From Erythrobacter sp. (GTDB lineage: Bacteria; Pseudomonadota; Alphaproteobacteria; Sphingomonadales; Sphingomonadaceae): a stretch of 64,000 nucleotides of DNA. Below, piece after piece: positions 1-9,731 of this stretch (positions within the stretch are counted from its first letter, which is position 1; each line of letters starts with the position of its first letter). The translations under genes and the position numbers were made by a program. The notes under the pieces were generated by a model. That model worked only from the letters and a program-made list of their open reading frames with translations. It did not search any database and had not been told where the DNA came from. Location: positions 62,001 through 126,000 of the forward strand of contig JAHEAV010000001.1 of assembly GCA_024642565.1 (NCBI GenBank), given 5' to 3'.

Positions 1-1
1 C

Positions 2-1717
2 AGCATCAGGTCCGGAATTGATACGTCTAGCCCTCTTGCGCCGACCAAAGCGCAATTGCTTGATCCGGCAAATTATCAGCTGCAGCAAGTTCAGCAGAGT
101 GCAAACAGAGCCGATAACGAGGAAAAGGCGGCGCGCCTCGACTTTACGTATGACACGACCGACTTGAATCCCTTCATCAAGTCTATCGATTTTGGCTATC
201 GTTGGAATCAGACCACCGCGATCAGAAATACTGTTGTCAACAATATCAGTCTGACCAGCAACGCCACAGGTTCGGGCTTGGCCAACAACAGGTTCAATCG
301 TCCTGAGGGCAATCTGTTTGCGGATATTTTGATAGCCGCTCCGAGCAACTTCAATGCAGCCGACGGGCGAACATTATATTTCCCAGATTTTCTGATTATT
401 GATGGCGGTAAGGCATTCAATGATCCGACGGCAGTTCTGACGACCCTGAATGCAGCAATTACTGCGAGCAACGCGGCCAATCCTCAATATCCCGCCGTTC
501 CGCAATTGGCAGGACCGACAGAATCGGCCATCGGGTTCTTCAGCATCAAGGAAAAAACCAACGCAGCCTATTTCCAGATGAACGGCGATGGCGATCTCTT
601 CGGCATGCCCGTGCGCGGCAATATTGGCCTGCGGTGGTTGAATACAAAACTCACCTCAACCGGCAATAACGTTATCAATGGAACGGTAAGCGGGCTTATT
701 GTTAAGAGCAGCAGTTACACCTTCTTGTTGCCTCGGTTCAGTCTGGTGCTCGAACCTGCCCAGAATGTTCTGGTGCGTGCGGGCATCGCGCGTGACATCC
801 GCCGTCCTGATTTTGACTCCTTGTCGACGTCGTATTCCTACTCTGGTTCAGCAACGGGTGTGACCTCCGGCGGTAACCCAGGGCTTGTCCCGGAAGCGGT
901 GTGGTCATTTGACCTTTCAGGCGAATATTATTTCGCACCGTCAAGCCTGATCAGTGTGGGCGCTTTCCACAAGAAGCGGACAAATCTTTTCGCGGATACG
1001 GTGAATGCGGCCCCTTCGATTGGGGTGAACCCCAATACCAATGGCCCACTCTATTCGATCGATCCTAACTGCCCCGGCGGCGGGATCTATAACCCACTTC
1101 CAGATCGGAATTTGTTCAGCCTTACTGCTGGCAACGGGATTTGTCAGGGACTGCAATCGAAGTTCAACGTTCCGGGTTCGACGACCCAGACCGGTATCGA
1201 AATCGCGTTCCAGCACGATCTTTCTGCCTATGAAAGCGCACTCGGTTTCGCATCGGGATTTGGTGTGATCGGCAACTTCACGTATCAGGAAGTGGGCGGT
1301 GCAAAGTCCTATAATACCGGTGTCCTCGATGTCGGCAGAAACACGGATGTCGCTTTGGGATTTGCGCGTGGGACCTTGTCAAACGTTGCCCCGCTGACAA
1401 ATCTTTCCAAATATTCCTACAACGCGACCTTGTTCTACGACAAGTTCGGCCTGAATGCGCGCCTACGCTACACTTGGCGTTCAAGCTATGCGAATTCGGA
1501 CCAGTTCCGCTGGAATATGCCGATTATTGCCGGTGCCAGAGGCCAGCTAAACGCGAGCGTAAATTACGACATCACCGATAATATCAACATTGGTATTGAA
1601 GGGATCAACCTGCTGCGCGGTGACCAGAAATTGTATTGCGTCAATGACAAGGCGGTATTGTGCTTCCAGGGCCTAACCGACCGCAGGCTTACCGCTGGAG
1701 TCAGTGTGACGTTCTAG
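2..1717 (+). CDS. TonB-dependent outer-membrane receptor, 5' end outside window
   Basis: This is the C-terminal part of an outer-membrane beta-barrel receptor that imports substrates with energy from TonB-ExbBD. The reading frame is open to the first base, so the signal peptide and plug lie upstream of the window. The visible part shows alternating beta-strands, the barrel motif RRPDFDSLS followed by GGNPGLVPE that is common in sugar-type TonB receptors, and a terminal aromatic Phe (VSVTF) typical of BAM-assembled barrels. A TTG at 56 could pass for a start but sits in mid-domain. It is followed by a beta-helix protein and the kdu/kdg genes, so import of uronate oligosaccharides is the likely role. 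The substrate is inferred from context only. Confidence 0.9.
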   Translation, partial: SIRSGIDTSSPLAPTKAQLLDPANYQLQQVQQSANRADNEEKAARLDFTYDTTDLNPFIKSIDFGYRWNQTTAIRNTVVNNISLTSNATGSGLANNRFNRPEGNLFADILIAAPSNFNAADGRTLYFPDFLIIDGGKAFNDPTAVLTTLNAAITASNAANPQYPAVPQLAGPTESAIGFFSIKEKTNAAYFQMNGDGDLFGMPVRGNIGLRWLNTKLTSTGNNVINGTVSGLIVKSSSYTFLLPRFSLVLEPAQNVLVRAGIARDIRRPDFDSLSTSYSYSGSATGVTSGGNPGLVPEAVWSFDLSGEYYFAPSSLISVGAFHKKRTNLFADTVNAAPSIGVNPNTNGPLYSIDPNCPGGGIYNPLPDRNLFSLTAGNGICQGLQSKFNVPGSTTQTGIEIAFQHDLSAYESALGFASGFGVIGNFTYQEVGGAKSYNTGVLDVGRNTDVALGFARGTLSNVAPLTNLSKYSYNATLFYDKFGLNARLRYTWRSSYANSDQFRWNMPIIAGARGQLNASVNYDITDNINIGIEGINLLRGDQKLYCVNDKAVLCFQGLTDRRLTAGVSVTF

Positions 1718-1988
1718 GCCTGGCCGAGAACTTTACAGCATATGGATTGAGGATTTCGGTACCGGCTGTTCGATACGCTGGCTCTTGTGAATGCACCGAG
1801 TGTTTATGTGCTAGCAGCTTGATGTTTGTCAGTTTCGAGATCCACACGTTTGGCGCAGCAGATCATTGGGCCTGCTGCGCCAAATTTCCGGCAAGGTTCA
1901 CTTGGAGGAACGGGCCGTTGATAGCCCAGGTTTTGTAGCGATCAGGGCCGAACGTTCTGCAGGCCGACACATATCTGGGGATCAATGC

Positions 1989-3704
1989 ATGAAGTACCGA
2001 ATAGTCAGAAATTCAGTTACAGTTGGCGTCCTCTTGGCCTGTGCGACAATCACTGCGACCATGGTGCAAGCCAAGGATCCGCCGGTTCCGGCTATCCTCG
2101 CGTCGCCAATGCCCGATTACAGTTTTGCGGGCTATGGTTTCGGAATTGCTGCGATTCCAACGGATACGGGAACGGTGATCGACGCGGCCGATTTCGGCGT
2201 GGTACCTGACGATGGTATGGATGATGCGAAGGCCCTGCTCAAGGCTTTGGAGGCTGCTTCGAAAATACAAGGTCGGGTGACGGTCCGGCTGCCCAAGGGC
2301 CGCATTCAGATCGGCGAAATAATTCCTCTTGCGCGCGGCCTACTGACGTTAGCGGGCAGTGGTTCCGAAGACGGTGGGACGGAACTCTATTTTCCTCGCC
2401 CGCTGAGCATTGTCGACGATCCAGCGCGTGATATGGAATTGCATGATTATCTCTTGCGGGAAGACAAGTATCAGGTCGAACCCGATCAAAACATCAACTT
2501 CCTGTTCAGTGAATATAGCTGGGGTCGCGGCTTTCTTGCGGTCGGTCCAAAGGGCACTCGCCCGGTCTCATATGACGGCACAAAGGACAAGCGCGACCCG
2601 GTGTTGACGCGCGCACTGGCGGGGAAACAGTTCGGCCAAACGTTGACGGTTGCCGATGCCAGCAAACTTAAAGTTGGGCAGGTCGTCCAGTTGCAATGGT
2701 TTTCGGATGACGGACCGGACAGCCCGATATTGCATTCAATTTACGGAGATTTCGCATCCTGGAATGATGTGCAAACCGATGAATCCCGAAAATTGAATGT
2801 CGGATCACACCATTGGACGTTTCCGAACCGCCCGGTTGTGGTCCAGCCAACGCGTATCGTAGCGATCAAGGATAACCGCATCACGCTGGGCGACCAATTG
2901 CTTCACGACGTTTCCCCAAGCCAACGTGCCGTGATCGCCGATTGGGAGCATTTGGAGGAAGTCGGCATTCAGGACATGCGGCTGACATTTCCGGAAAATC
3001 CGTGGTTTGGCCATCATCTGGAAGCCGGATACAACGGGATCTACATGACCGGCGTCTTCGACGGCTGGATAAATAATCTGGTCATCAGCAATGCCGATAG
3101 CGGCATACTCACCGACAATGCCGGATCGCTGACAATTTCAAATATCGTAACGAAAGGCGAGCACCGGGCCCATTATGCCGTCCATGTCGGGTCGGTTCAC
3201 AATGTATTGGTCAGTGACCTTTTAGTGGAAAACCCCGTCATACACCCGGTGAGCATCAACACCCGGTCGACGCACTCTGTCTTTCGCCGTGCCACGGTAA
3301 TGCGCGAAGCCGCCATCGATCAGCATAGCGGGTCCAACCATCAGAATCTGTTCGACCAGCTGACACTCCACATTGGGCCGCAAGACGCAGATGGGGTATA
3401 CCGCTATCGTTTGTGGAACGGGGGCGGCGCACCCTATTGGAAGCCTGGCCATGGCCTGTACAACACCCAGTGGAACATTAAACTGGTAATGCCCGAAACG
3501 GTTCCGCAAGACGCAGTGGTAACGATTTCTAGCGGTCTGGAAGGACCGGGCGCACGGATCATAGGAATGCATGCCAATCGTGCAATCGCAATTGCCTATA
3601 CGCCGACACCGATCGAGCAGGGCACCAACCAGTCCCTTACCACCGTGCCTTCACTTTATGACTACCAGCTTACCCGGCGCCTAAAAGCTGCCGGGAAGCG
3701 CTGA
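1989..3704 (+). CDS. Secreted parallel beta-helix protein, probable uronan lyase or hydrolase
   Basis: 571 residues. The start at 1989 is chosen because it gives a signal peptide (basic MKYRIVR, hydrophobic core, cleavage near VQAKD at about 28) and has a GGGGA upstream; an ATG at 1985 is in another frame, and longer in-frame starts put charged residues before the signal. Residues about 60-100 ([20 protein letters not shown]) match the N-terminal motif of pectate lyase 3 / GH28-like right-handed beta-helix enzymes. Short repeating strands rich in N, S and G follow through residues 350-470. It lies between a TonB receptor and kduI (22-bp gap), so it probably acts in the periplasm on a uronic-acid polymer. 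I cannot assign a CAZy family by eye. Confidence 0.8.
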   Translation: MKYRIVRNSVTVGVLLACATITATMVQAKDPPVPAILASPMPDYSFAGYGFGIAAIPTDTGTVIDAADFGVVPDDGMDDAKALLKALEAASKIQGRVTVRLPKGRIQIGEIIPLARGLLTLAGSGSEDGGTELYFPRPLSIVDDPARDMELHDYLLREDKYQVEPDQNINFLFSEYSWGRGFLAVGPKGTRPVSYDGTKDKRDPVLTRALAGKQFGQTLTVADASKLKVGQVVQLQWFSDDGPDSPILHSIYGDFASWNDVQTDESRKLNVGSHHWTFPNRPVVVQPTRIVAIKDNRITLGDQLLHDVSPSQRAVIADWEHLEEVGIQDMRLTFPENPWFGHHLEAGYNGIYMTGVFDGWINNLVISNADSGILTDNAGSLTISNIVTKGEHRAHYAVHVGSVHNVLVSDLLVENPVIHPVSINTRSTHSVFRRATVMREAAIDQHSGSNHQNLFDQLTLHIGPQDADGVYRYRLWNGGGAPYWKPGHGLYNTQWNIKLVMPETVPQDAVVTISSGLEGPGARIIGMHANRAIAIAYTPTPIEQGTNQSLTTVPSLYDYQLTRRLKAAGKR

Positions 3705-3726
3705 ACCGAACTGCAGAGGAAATATA

Positions 3727-4563
3727 ATGTTCGACAAGACATACCATGCCACGCACCCGGACATGATGACCTGCGTGGATAATGATGAGCTGGCTGATCG
3801 CTATCGTGTAGGCGGCATGTTTGAAGATGGCACGGTCCATCTCAATTATTCTCACAATGAACGTTTTGTAATCGGTGGCGCAGTACCTGCCGATGGCGTG
3901 TTGAAACTGCCAAATCAGACTGTCCCGCAGAGCGCATCCGGCCACCCGTTTCTTGAGCGGCGTGAGATGGCGGCTGTCAATATTGGTACAGCTGGCGCTG
4001 TCACTGTAGACGGCCAACGGTTCGAGATGGGCAATAAGGAATGTCTTTATATCCCGATGGGTTCAGTCGACGTGACATTCGAAGGAGTAGGAGCAAGGTT
4101 CTATCTCGCTTCGCTCCCTGCGCACAAAGTCTGCCCGATCAAACATATTACACTGGAACAGGCCAACCCTCTTGAACGCGGTGATTTGGCCAATTCGAAC
4201 CAAAGAACCATTTATCAGCTGGTTATTCCTGGCGTATGCGAAAGCGCGCAGCTTCTCCTGGGCTTGACCGTTTTGGACGAAGGCAGTGTTTGGAACACCA
4301 TGCCGCCACACCTCCATGACCGACGCAGCGAGATTTATCTCTACTTTGACCTGCCGGAAGAAAACGACCGGGTTTTCCATTACATGGGCGAGCCGGAATC
4401 CATGCGGCACATAGTGATTGCAAACGAAGAAGCCGTGATCAGTCCGCCATGGTCTATCCATATGGGTTCCGGTACAAAGAAGTATGCCTTCATTTGGGCG
4501 ATGGGTGGTGAGAATCAGGATTATACGGACATGAACGTTCTCGATATTTGCCAGTTAAAGTAA
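3727..4563 (+). CDS. kduI: 5-dehydro-4-deoxy-D-glucuronate isomerase
   Basis: 278 residues, the usual KduI length. KduI isomerises 5-keto-4-deoxyuronate, the open form of the unsaturated uronate released by polysaccharide lyases, to 3-deoxy-D-glycero-2,5-hexodiulosonate in the cytoplasm. Homology runs end to end; the cupin zinc ligands appear as H195-x-H197-x4-E202 ([10 protein letters not shown]) and H245 ([10 protein letters not shown]). A clear GAGGAAA ribosome site precedes the ATG. Its stop codon shares a base with the kduD start (TAATG), so the two are translationally coupled in an order typical of pectin and uronan loci. Confidence 0.97.
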   Translation: MFDKTYHATHPDMMTCVDNDELADRYRVGGMFEDGTVHLNYSHNERFVIGGAVPADGVLKLPNQTVPQSASGHPFLERREMAAVNIGTAGAVTVDGQRFEMGNKECLYIPMGSVDVTFEGVGARFYLASLPAHKVCPIKHITLEQANPLERGDLANSNQRTIYQLVIPGVCESAQLLLGLTVLDEGSVWNTMPPHLHDRRSEIYLYFDLPEENDRVFHYMGEPESMRHIVIANEEAVISPPWSIHMGSGTKKYAFIWAMGGENQDYTDMNVLDICQLK

Positions 4564-5318
4564 TGGCGATCTCATTTGACCTTTCTGGCCGCCGGGCGCT
4601 CGTTACGGGAGCAAACACCGGCATCGGCCAGGCAATCGCTGTTGCACTTGCGCAGGCAGGAGCCAGAATCGCGTTATGCGGGCGCACTTCGCCTGACGAG
4701 ACGATGGATCTGATCGCGGCAACAGGTCAGACGGCAACGAACATTGCCGCTGACCTGTCGAACATCAAGCCGATCAAACGGGTCATAGAAGAAACGGTCG
4801 CCAGCATCGGAGGCATCGACATTCTGGTCAACAATGCGGGCATTATCCGCCGCAATGATCTGGAAGAGTTTACTGAGGAGGACTGGGATGCAGTGGTCGA
4901 TACCAATCTGAAATCCCTGTTTTTCCTCAGTCAGGCTGCGGCACTGCGGATGATCGACCAGGGCAGTGGCAAGATCATCAACATTGCATCATTGCTCAGC
5001 TTTCAAGGCGGTATCCGCGTACCCAGTTACGCCGCCGCAAAATCTGGAGTGGCGGGTGTTACCAAAGCGATGTCAAATGAACTGGCCCCGAAAGGTGTGC
5101 AAGTGAATGCCATCGCGCCAGGCTATATCGCGACCAACAATACCGCTGCGCTGCAGGCCGACGAAACACGCAACCATCAGATCCTTGAGCGTATCCCGAT
5201 CGGTCGCTGGGGGAGGCCGGAAGATATCGCAGGAACTGCAGTGTTTCTGTCGTCGGCTGCGTCCGATTATATTACCGGTCAAGTGATCGCGGTCGATGGC
5301 GGATGGCTTGGACGATGA
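4563..5318 (+). CDS. kduD: 2-dehydro-3-deoxy-D-gluconate 5-dehydrogenase (SDR)
   Basis: 251 residues from the ATG that overlaps the kduI stop; an ATG at 4548 inside kduI would add only an unconserved tail. It reduces 3-deoxy-D-glycero-2,5-hexodiulosonate to 2-keto-3-deoxygluconate (KDG) with NAD(P)H. Classical short-chain dehydrogenase motifs are visible: TGANTGIG at 15-22, NNAG at 90-93, catalytic Ser near 143 and YAAAK at 156-160. The C-terminal VDGGWLGR is typical of KduD. The kdgK start overlaps its stop as ATGA. Confidence 0.96.
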   Translation: MAISFDLSGRRALVTGANTGIGQAIAVALAQAGARIALCGRTSPDETMDLIAATGQTATNIAADLSNIKPIKRVIEETVASIGGIDILVNNAGIIRRNDLEEFTEEDWDAVVDTNLKSLFFLSQAAALRMIDQGSGKIINIASLLSFQGGIRVPSYAAAKSGVAGVTKAMSNELAPKGVQVNAIAPGYIATNNTAALQADETRNHQILERIPIGRWGRPEDIAGTAVFLSSAASDYITGQVIAVDGGWLGR

Positions 5319-6340
5319 AGGGGCGTTCGTCACAAGGTCGGATAGTAGCGCTTGGCGAAGTCTTGTTGCGCCTCTCTCCGCCGGGCCGAAAACTGATCAG
5401 GCAGTCGAGCAGCCTCGACATTGAGGTTGGTGGCGCAGAAGCCAACGTGCTCGCAGCACTGTCTGCCCTGGGGCATGAAACTGCTCTGGTCAGCTGCCTG
5501 CCCGACAATCCGCTTGGCAGTATGGCCAAAGCAACGATCGCTTCCAATGGCATAGATACGCGACATATCGCAGTCAGTGACGGGCGTGTTGGGTTGTATT
5601 TCTTCGAGAACGGACAAGGGTGGCGACCATCGCGGATCATTTATGACCGAGAAGGTTCATCATTTGCCAATGCCGACTTTACCCAATGGAACCTGTCCGA
5701 CGCAATTGACGGCGCGCGATTGCTGCACCTTTCGGGCATCACGCCAGCTCTCGGGGAGGGGCCGAGCAAACTTGCTCTTGCAGCGGCGCGCATTGCCAAT
5801 GAACTTGGTGTTCCGGTAAGTTTTGACGGCAATTTCCGTGCCCAGCTATGGGCAGCCTGGGACAGTAAGCCGCAGCAAATCCTAGCTGAGCTCATTGGTT
5901 GTTCGGACGTTTTGATCGGCAACCACATGGACATTACCTTGGTGACTGGCCGCGAATTTTCCGGCGATGGGGAACAGCGCCGCAAGGCGGCGGCCGACGC
6001 CGCATTCGAGAGTTTTCCTCGCCTCAAGCTAATTGCCTCGACCGCCCGACACGTGTTCGATTCCGATCGCCACGGCCTGTCCGCGCGCGTCGACACTCGC
6101 AATGACGAGGCCCAAACCGAGGAAATTATCGTGGATGGCATCATCGACCGTATCGGCACAGGAGATGCTTTTGCAGCTGGGGTTCTGCATCGCTGGCTTG
6201 AAGGGGCAGGCTGTGAATCGATTGCTCGCACGGGCCTTGCGCTGGCCGCATTGAAACACAGCATTACAGGCGACGCGTGCTTTTTCGAGGAAGAGGATAT
6301 CGCCGCATTCTGGCAAGGCAATCGCGACGTACGACGTTAG
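5315..6340 (+). CDS. kdgK: 2-keto-3-deoxygluconate kinase (PfkB family)
   Basis: 341 residues starting at the ATG that overlaps the kduD stop (ATGA); an in-frame ATG 12 bp upstream lies inside kduD. It phosphorylates KDG to KDPG. PfkB features are present: an N-terminal GEVLLRL strand, the substrate-side glycine motif VGGAEANVLAALSALG at about 38-53, and the C-terminal anion-hole/catalytic-base motif GTGDAFAAG near residue 277. The product would need KDPG aldolase (Eda), which is not encoded in this window. The stop overlaps by 4 bp that of the convergent LacI regulator. Confidence 0.93.
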   Translation: MKGRSSQGRIVALGEVLLRLSPPGRKLIRQSSSLDIEVGGAEANVLAALSALGHETALVSCLPDNPLGSMAKATIASNGIDTRHIAVSDGRVGLYFFENGQGWRPSRIIYDREGSSFANADFTQWNLSDAIDGARLLHLSGITPALGEGPSKLALAAARIANELGVPVSFDGNFRAQLWAAWDSKPQQILAELIGCSDVLIGNHMDITLVTGREFSGDGEQRRKAAADAAFESFPRLKLIASTARHVFDSDRHGLSARVDTRNDEAQTEEIIVDGIIDRIGTGDAFAAGVLHRWLEGAGCESIARTGLALAALKHSITGDACFFEEEDIAAFWQGNRDVRR

Positions 6341-7383
6341 GTTTTGGGTACCGCGATTGAGGCACGTTCGATGAGTGCCGATGGCAGTTCATGCACATCC
6401 TGAGAAAATCGGCGCGTATCAAGAAAATCGCCGATAAGTTTTTCGGCAGCCAAAACGCCCATATCCTTTATCGGCCAGCGCACTGTGGTGAGCGAAGGCC
6501 ACAGATGGTGTGCAGTGGGTGAATCGTCGAATCCGACGACTGAGAGATCGCGAGGGACCACAAGGCCGCGTTCGAGCGCGGCGTGGACTACGCCAGCCGC
6601 CATTTCGTCATTGCTGGCAAAGATTGCTGTTGGAGGCGAGTCCAGCGCCAAGAGAGCCCGGCCCGCAGCACGACCGGACTCAAATCGATAATCGCCCTGT
6701 GTCCGGTAGTCGTCCGGTACATCCAGTCCGGCTTCATCCATCGCCGCATCAAAGCCTAGCTCGCGTTCGGCGGCCGATCGAAAGCCATGAGGGCCGCGCA
6801 CCAGTCCAATGCGACGATGCCCGGTGGATATGAGCAATCGGCACGCCTGTGCAACCACCACCCCATCGTCCGAGGCGACGCAGTGGGCGGGATCATCAAG
6901 CGCAGTTGAGCCTACTCGGACGTAGCGAACGCCCATCGTACGGCAGAGATTAGCCAAATCGTCGCGCTCCGAAATAGGCGGCAAGATGAGCACGCCCAAC
7001 GGACGTTGTTGTTGCAGGAATTTTGCGATGTCTTCCAGCATTGATGGTGAATGGCGGTCTACCGGTCGGACCATCAACGCAAGGTCACTGTCCTTTATAG
7101 CGTCAAGGACGCCACGTTCGAAATTGAGCACTGTCTGTGCATTTGGGTTGTCATGGAGAAGCGCAACCGCGAAATTACGACCAAAGGCCAGCGCCCTGGC
7201 CTGAGGGTTGGGCACATAGCCAAGTTCCACAATAACTTTTTGCACTCGTTCCAATGTCGCGCCGCTGAGTGAATCCGAGCCGTTGATGACGCGGCTCACA
7301 GTCTTCTTCGACACGCCGGCAAGTGCGGCTACGTCATTGATTGTCGGCTTTGAACTGCCCCGTTTTGAGTTTGTGATTGTCAT
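6337..7383 (-). CDS. LacI-family transcriptional regulator of the uronate locus
   Basis: 348 residues. An N-terminal LacI helix-turn-helix (TINDVAALAGVSKKTVSRVING, residues about 13-34, with hinge helix to 60) is followed by a periplasmic-binding-protein-like effector domain. AAGAGGAAA precedes the ATG. It is divergent from the hydratase and transporter genes and convergent with kdgK, so it probably represses this locus in the absence of a uronate or KDG-type inducer. A perfect palindrome in the divergent promoter at 7501-7512 is the likely operator. The effector cannot be read from sequence. Confidence 0.93.
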   Translation of the reverse strand: MTITNSKRGSSKPTINDVAALAGVSKKTVSRVINGSDSLSGATLERVQKVIVELGYVPNPQARALAFGRNFAVALLHDNPNAQTVLNFERGVLDAIKDSDLALMVRPVDRHSPSMLEDIAKFLQQQRPLGVLILPPISERDDLANLCRTMGVRYVRVGSTALDDPAHCVASDDGVVVAQACRLLISTGHRRIGLVRGPHGFRSAAERELGFDAAMDEAGLDVPDDYRTQGDYRFESGRAAGRALLALDSPPTAIFASNDEMAAGVVHAALERGLVVPRDLSVVGFDDSPTAHHLWPSLTTVRWPIKDMGVLAAEKLIGDFLDTRRFSQDVHELPSALIERASIAVPKT

Positions 7384-7498
7384 ACCACCATTTCCTCTTG
7401 ATTGGCGCGACCTACGTCAAGTCTCTGGCGATTTTTGCAGAAGGCTTTCGAAGGCGACGCGACGGTCATCAAGCACAGGGAAAAATCTTACTTAAAGT

Positions 7499-7526
7499 TT
7501 GACACCGGTGTCTACAAGCATATGAG
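7499..7526 (+). promoter_or_regulatory. Sigma70-type promoter overlapped by LacI-type operator
   Basis: GACACCGGTGTC at 7501-7512 is a perfect 12-bp palindrome with the central CG typical of LacI-family operators. A consensus -35 box TTGACA (7499-7504) overlaps its left half, and TATGAG at 7521-7526 is a plausible -10 at 16-bp spacing. Binding would block RNA polymerase at the promoter of the hydratase-transporter pair and may also autoregulate the lacI gene. I did not find a second perfect copy before the beta-helix gene. Confidence 0.65.
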
Positions 7527-7562
7527 CATAGCTGTAAGTATGTTTTGGGAGTGGCTGTGGGA

Positions 7563-8369
7563 ATGAGCGAACAGGGGGAGATCGCGCGTGAGCTGGTCAG
7601 GGCCAGGCAGCACGATCTGGTGATCACTACTTATCCCGGGACATATCCTCAAGATTTCAAAACGGCATATGCAATCCAGGACCAAGCGATTGCGTTCGAC
7701 GGCCGTCAGATTGACGGGTGGAAGTTGGGCCGTGTGCCTGATGATCTGGTCGATAGGTTCGCAGCCGAGCGTCTAGTCGGTCCAATTTTCAGCGGATCCA
7801 TTGTTGATGGCGACAAAAGCGGCGTTGCAGAAGTTTCGGTCTTGCGTGGATTCGCCGCCGCAGAGGCGGAATTGCTGCTGCGCATCGGCAAGCCCATTCC
7901 GTGTGATGTAGAGTTGGCGGATGTTCCCAATTTCATTGACGAAGTTCGTTTCGGAATCGAAATTGCAAGCTCCCCCTTCACTGGGATCAACCAGCATGGC
8001 CCGGCCGTTACCGCTTCCGACTTCGGGAACAATTATGGCCTCGTTCTGGGCCCTCGTGTGCCAAACTGGCGCGGTGGAGGGCTGCTAGCTGCCCCGGTCA
8101 AACTTGCAATTGACGGATGCGTTGTGGGTGAGGGCCGGGCAGAGACGATGCTCGATGGTCCGTTCGGTTCCGTGGCATTTCTCGCGCGCGCTTTGCATGA
8201 TCGCGGATTGCAGCCGGCGCCTGGCCAATGGATTTCGACTGGTGCCATTACCGGTGTCCATCCGGTTCAGCCGGGCCAGTCTGTCGAAGCGAGTTTTGGT
8301 AATGATCTGGTAGTGCGGTGCAAAATGCATTGTTCGGCCCCGTTGCTTAATAAAGAGGGCGCATTATGA
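7563..8369 (+). CDS. 2-keto-4-pentenoate hydratase-like protein (FAH superfamily)
   Basis: 268 residues from the ATG at 7563, which has GGGAGTGG upstream; TTG and GTG codons at 7545 and 7551 are alternatives. The sequence resembles MhpD-type 2-keto-4-pentenoate hydratases and related decarboxylases of the fumarylacetoacetate hydrolase superfamily (GWKLGRVPDD, LLRIGKPI, EIASSPF, GNNYGLVLGP, STGAITGVHPVQPG). In a uronate locus it probably hydrates or dehydrates a 2-keto-deoxy sugar acid rather than an aromatic ring-cleavage product; that role is inferred. It is coupled to the MFS gene by an ATGA overlap and lies behind the LacI operator. Confidence 0.8.
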   Translation: MSEQGEIARELVRARQHDLVITTYPGTYPQDFKTAYAIQDQAIAFDGRQIDGWKLGRVPDDLVDRFAAERLVGPIFSGSIVDGDKSGVAEVSVLRGFAAAEAELLLRIGKPIPCDVELADVPNFIDEVRFGIEIASSPFTGINQHGPAVTASDFGNNYGLVLGPRVPNWRGGGLLAAPVKLAIDGCVVGEGRAETMLDGPFGSVAFLARALHDRGLQPAPGQWISTGAITGVHPVQPGQSVEASFGNDLVVRCKMHCSAPLLNKEGAL

Positions 8370-9661
8370 ACGAGTTCTCCGAAGCAAAGTCCGCATCGGG
8401 TTTTGTTGCAAAGGCAGGCCGCTATCGCTGGTCGATAGTCGCTTTGTTATTTGTGGCGACGACGGTCAATTACATTGATCGTACGATGTTGGGACTACTT
8501 AAGCCCGAACTCGCACAAGAAATGCACTGGTCGGAAGACGATTACGGCAACATCGTAACCGGATTTCAGTTCGCCTACGCTTTCGGCTATCTCTTCATGG
8601 GCTGGCTAATGGACCGGTTGGGACCAAAGATCGGTTATGGGATTGCCATCGCAGTTTGGACGGTCGGGCATGTCGCCCACGGCTTTGCAGCATCAGTCAC
8701 TGCGTTCATGGCTGCCCGGATCGCACTCGGAGTCGGAGAATCGGGGCACTTTCCGGCCGTTGTCCGATCAAGCAGCGATTGGTTTCCGCAAAAAGAGCGC
8801 GCCTACGCGATTGGTTGGGTCAATTCCGCTACGACCATTGGTGTAATAGTGGCGGCACCTACTCTATGGGTTTGCATGGAGCTGTTGGGGCTGAATTGGC
8901 GCGAGACATTCTTGTATACCGGGCTTTTCGGTGTCGGACTGCTTGCCCTGTGGTGGTGGTGGTATAGTAATCCACGCGAAAGCGGGCGGGTCAGCGCGAG
9001 TGAACTCGCCTGGATTGAACATGATCCCCCGGAAAACACTGAAAGAGTAGGCTGGGGCCGGATAATCGGGCAGCGCGAAGCCTGGGCATTTGCAATCGGC
9101 AAATTCCTCACAGACCCGGTGTGGTTTTTGATGCTTTTCTGGCTGCCCAGTTATTTCGCAACGACTTATGATGTCGATCTGAAGATCGTCCTGCTGCCGA
9201 TGATCATCATGTATCTACTATCGGATGTCGGCAGCATTGCGGGCGGATGGCTATCTTCACGCCTGATTCAAAATGGAAAAACTCCGAATTTCGCACGCAA
9301 GATCACTATGGTAATGGCTGGCCTTTGCGTACTTCCGTTGCTGTTTGTCGCGGGAATGGACAATATGTGGTTGGCTGTCGTCCTGATCGGACTAGCTCTT
9401 GCAGGCCATCAGGCATTTTCGACCAATTTGCTGAGCCTGCCGCCGGATATGTTTCCCCGCAAAGCCGTTGGATCAGTTATCGGTCTTGGCGGCTTTATGG
9501 GCGGGATCGGTGGGATGATCATGGCTAAATCCACCGGACTTGTGCTTGATGCGACCAACGGTGATTACACGGTGATATTTGCCGCCTGCACTGTCGTCTA
9601 TTTTCTCGCGATCGGGGCGATCCACATACTTTCGCCCCGTCTCGAACGATCCGCGATCTAG
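8366..9661 (+). CDS. MFS transporter, anion:cation symporter family, hexuronate type
   Basis: 431 residues with about 12 membrane segments. The N-terminal segment ends in NYIDRTMLGLLKPEL, a signature of the ACS family to which ExuT (hexuronate) belongs; GWLMDRLGPKIGY is the MFS loop 2-3 motif, and RIALGVGESGHFPAVVR follows. It probably brings monomeric or dimeric uronates across the inner membrane by proton symport after the TonB receptor and beta-helix enzyme have acted. Its start overlaps the upstream stop (ATGA). Substrate is inferred from context. Confidence 0.9.
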   Translation: MNEFSEAKSASGFVAKAGRYRWSIVALLFVATTVNYIDRTMLGLLKPELAQEMHWSEDDYGNIVTGFQFAYAFGYLFMGWLMDRLGPKIGYGIAIAVWTVGHVAHGFAASVTAFMAARIALGVGESGHFPAVVRSSSDWFPQKERAYAIGWVNSATTIGVIVAAPTLWVCMELLGLNWRETFLYTGLFGVGLLALWWWWYSNPRESGRVSASELAWIEHDPPENTERVGWGRIIGQREAWAFAIGKFLTDPVWFLMLFWLPSYFATTYDVDLKIVLLPMIIMYLLSDVGSIAGGWLSSRLIQNGKTPNFARKITMVMAGLCVLPLLFVAGMDNMWLAVVLIGLALAGHQAFSTNLLSLPPDMFPRKAVGSVIGLGGFMGGIGGMIMAKSTGLVLDATNGDYTVIFAACTVVYFLAIGAIHILSPRLERSAI

Positions 9662-9731
9662 CCGAGCTGGGGGCAACGCAGCCGTACCGCCAATCGGTGT
9701 GCCGGTCACCGAAAGGGGAAGCCGGGCAAAG

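Noticed and set aside
1866-1988. Upstream extension of the beta-helix protein
   Set aside because: The extra 41 residues precede a proper signal peptide and lack a ribosome site; the start at 1989 is preferred.
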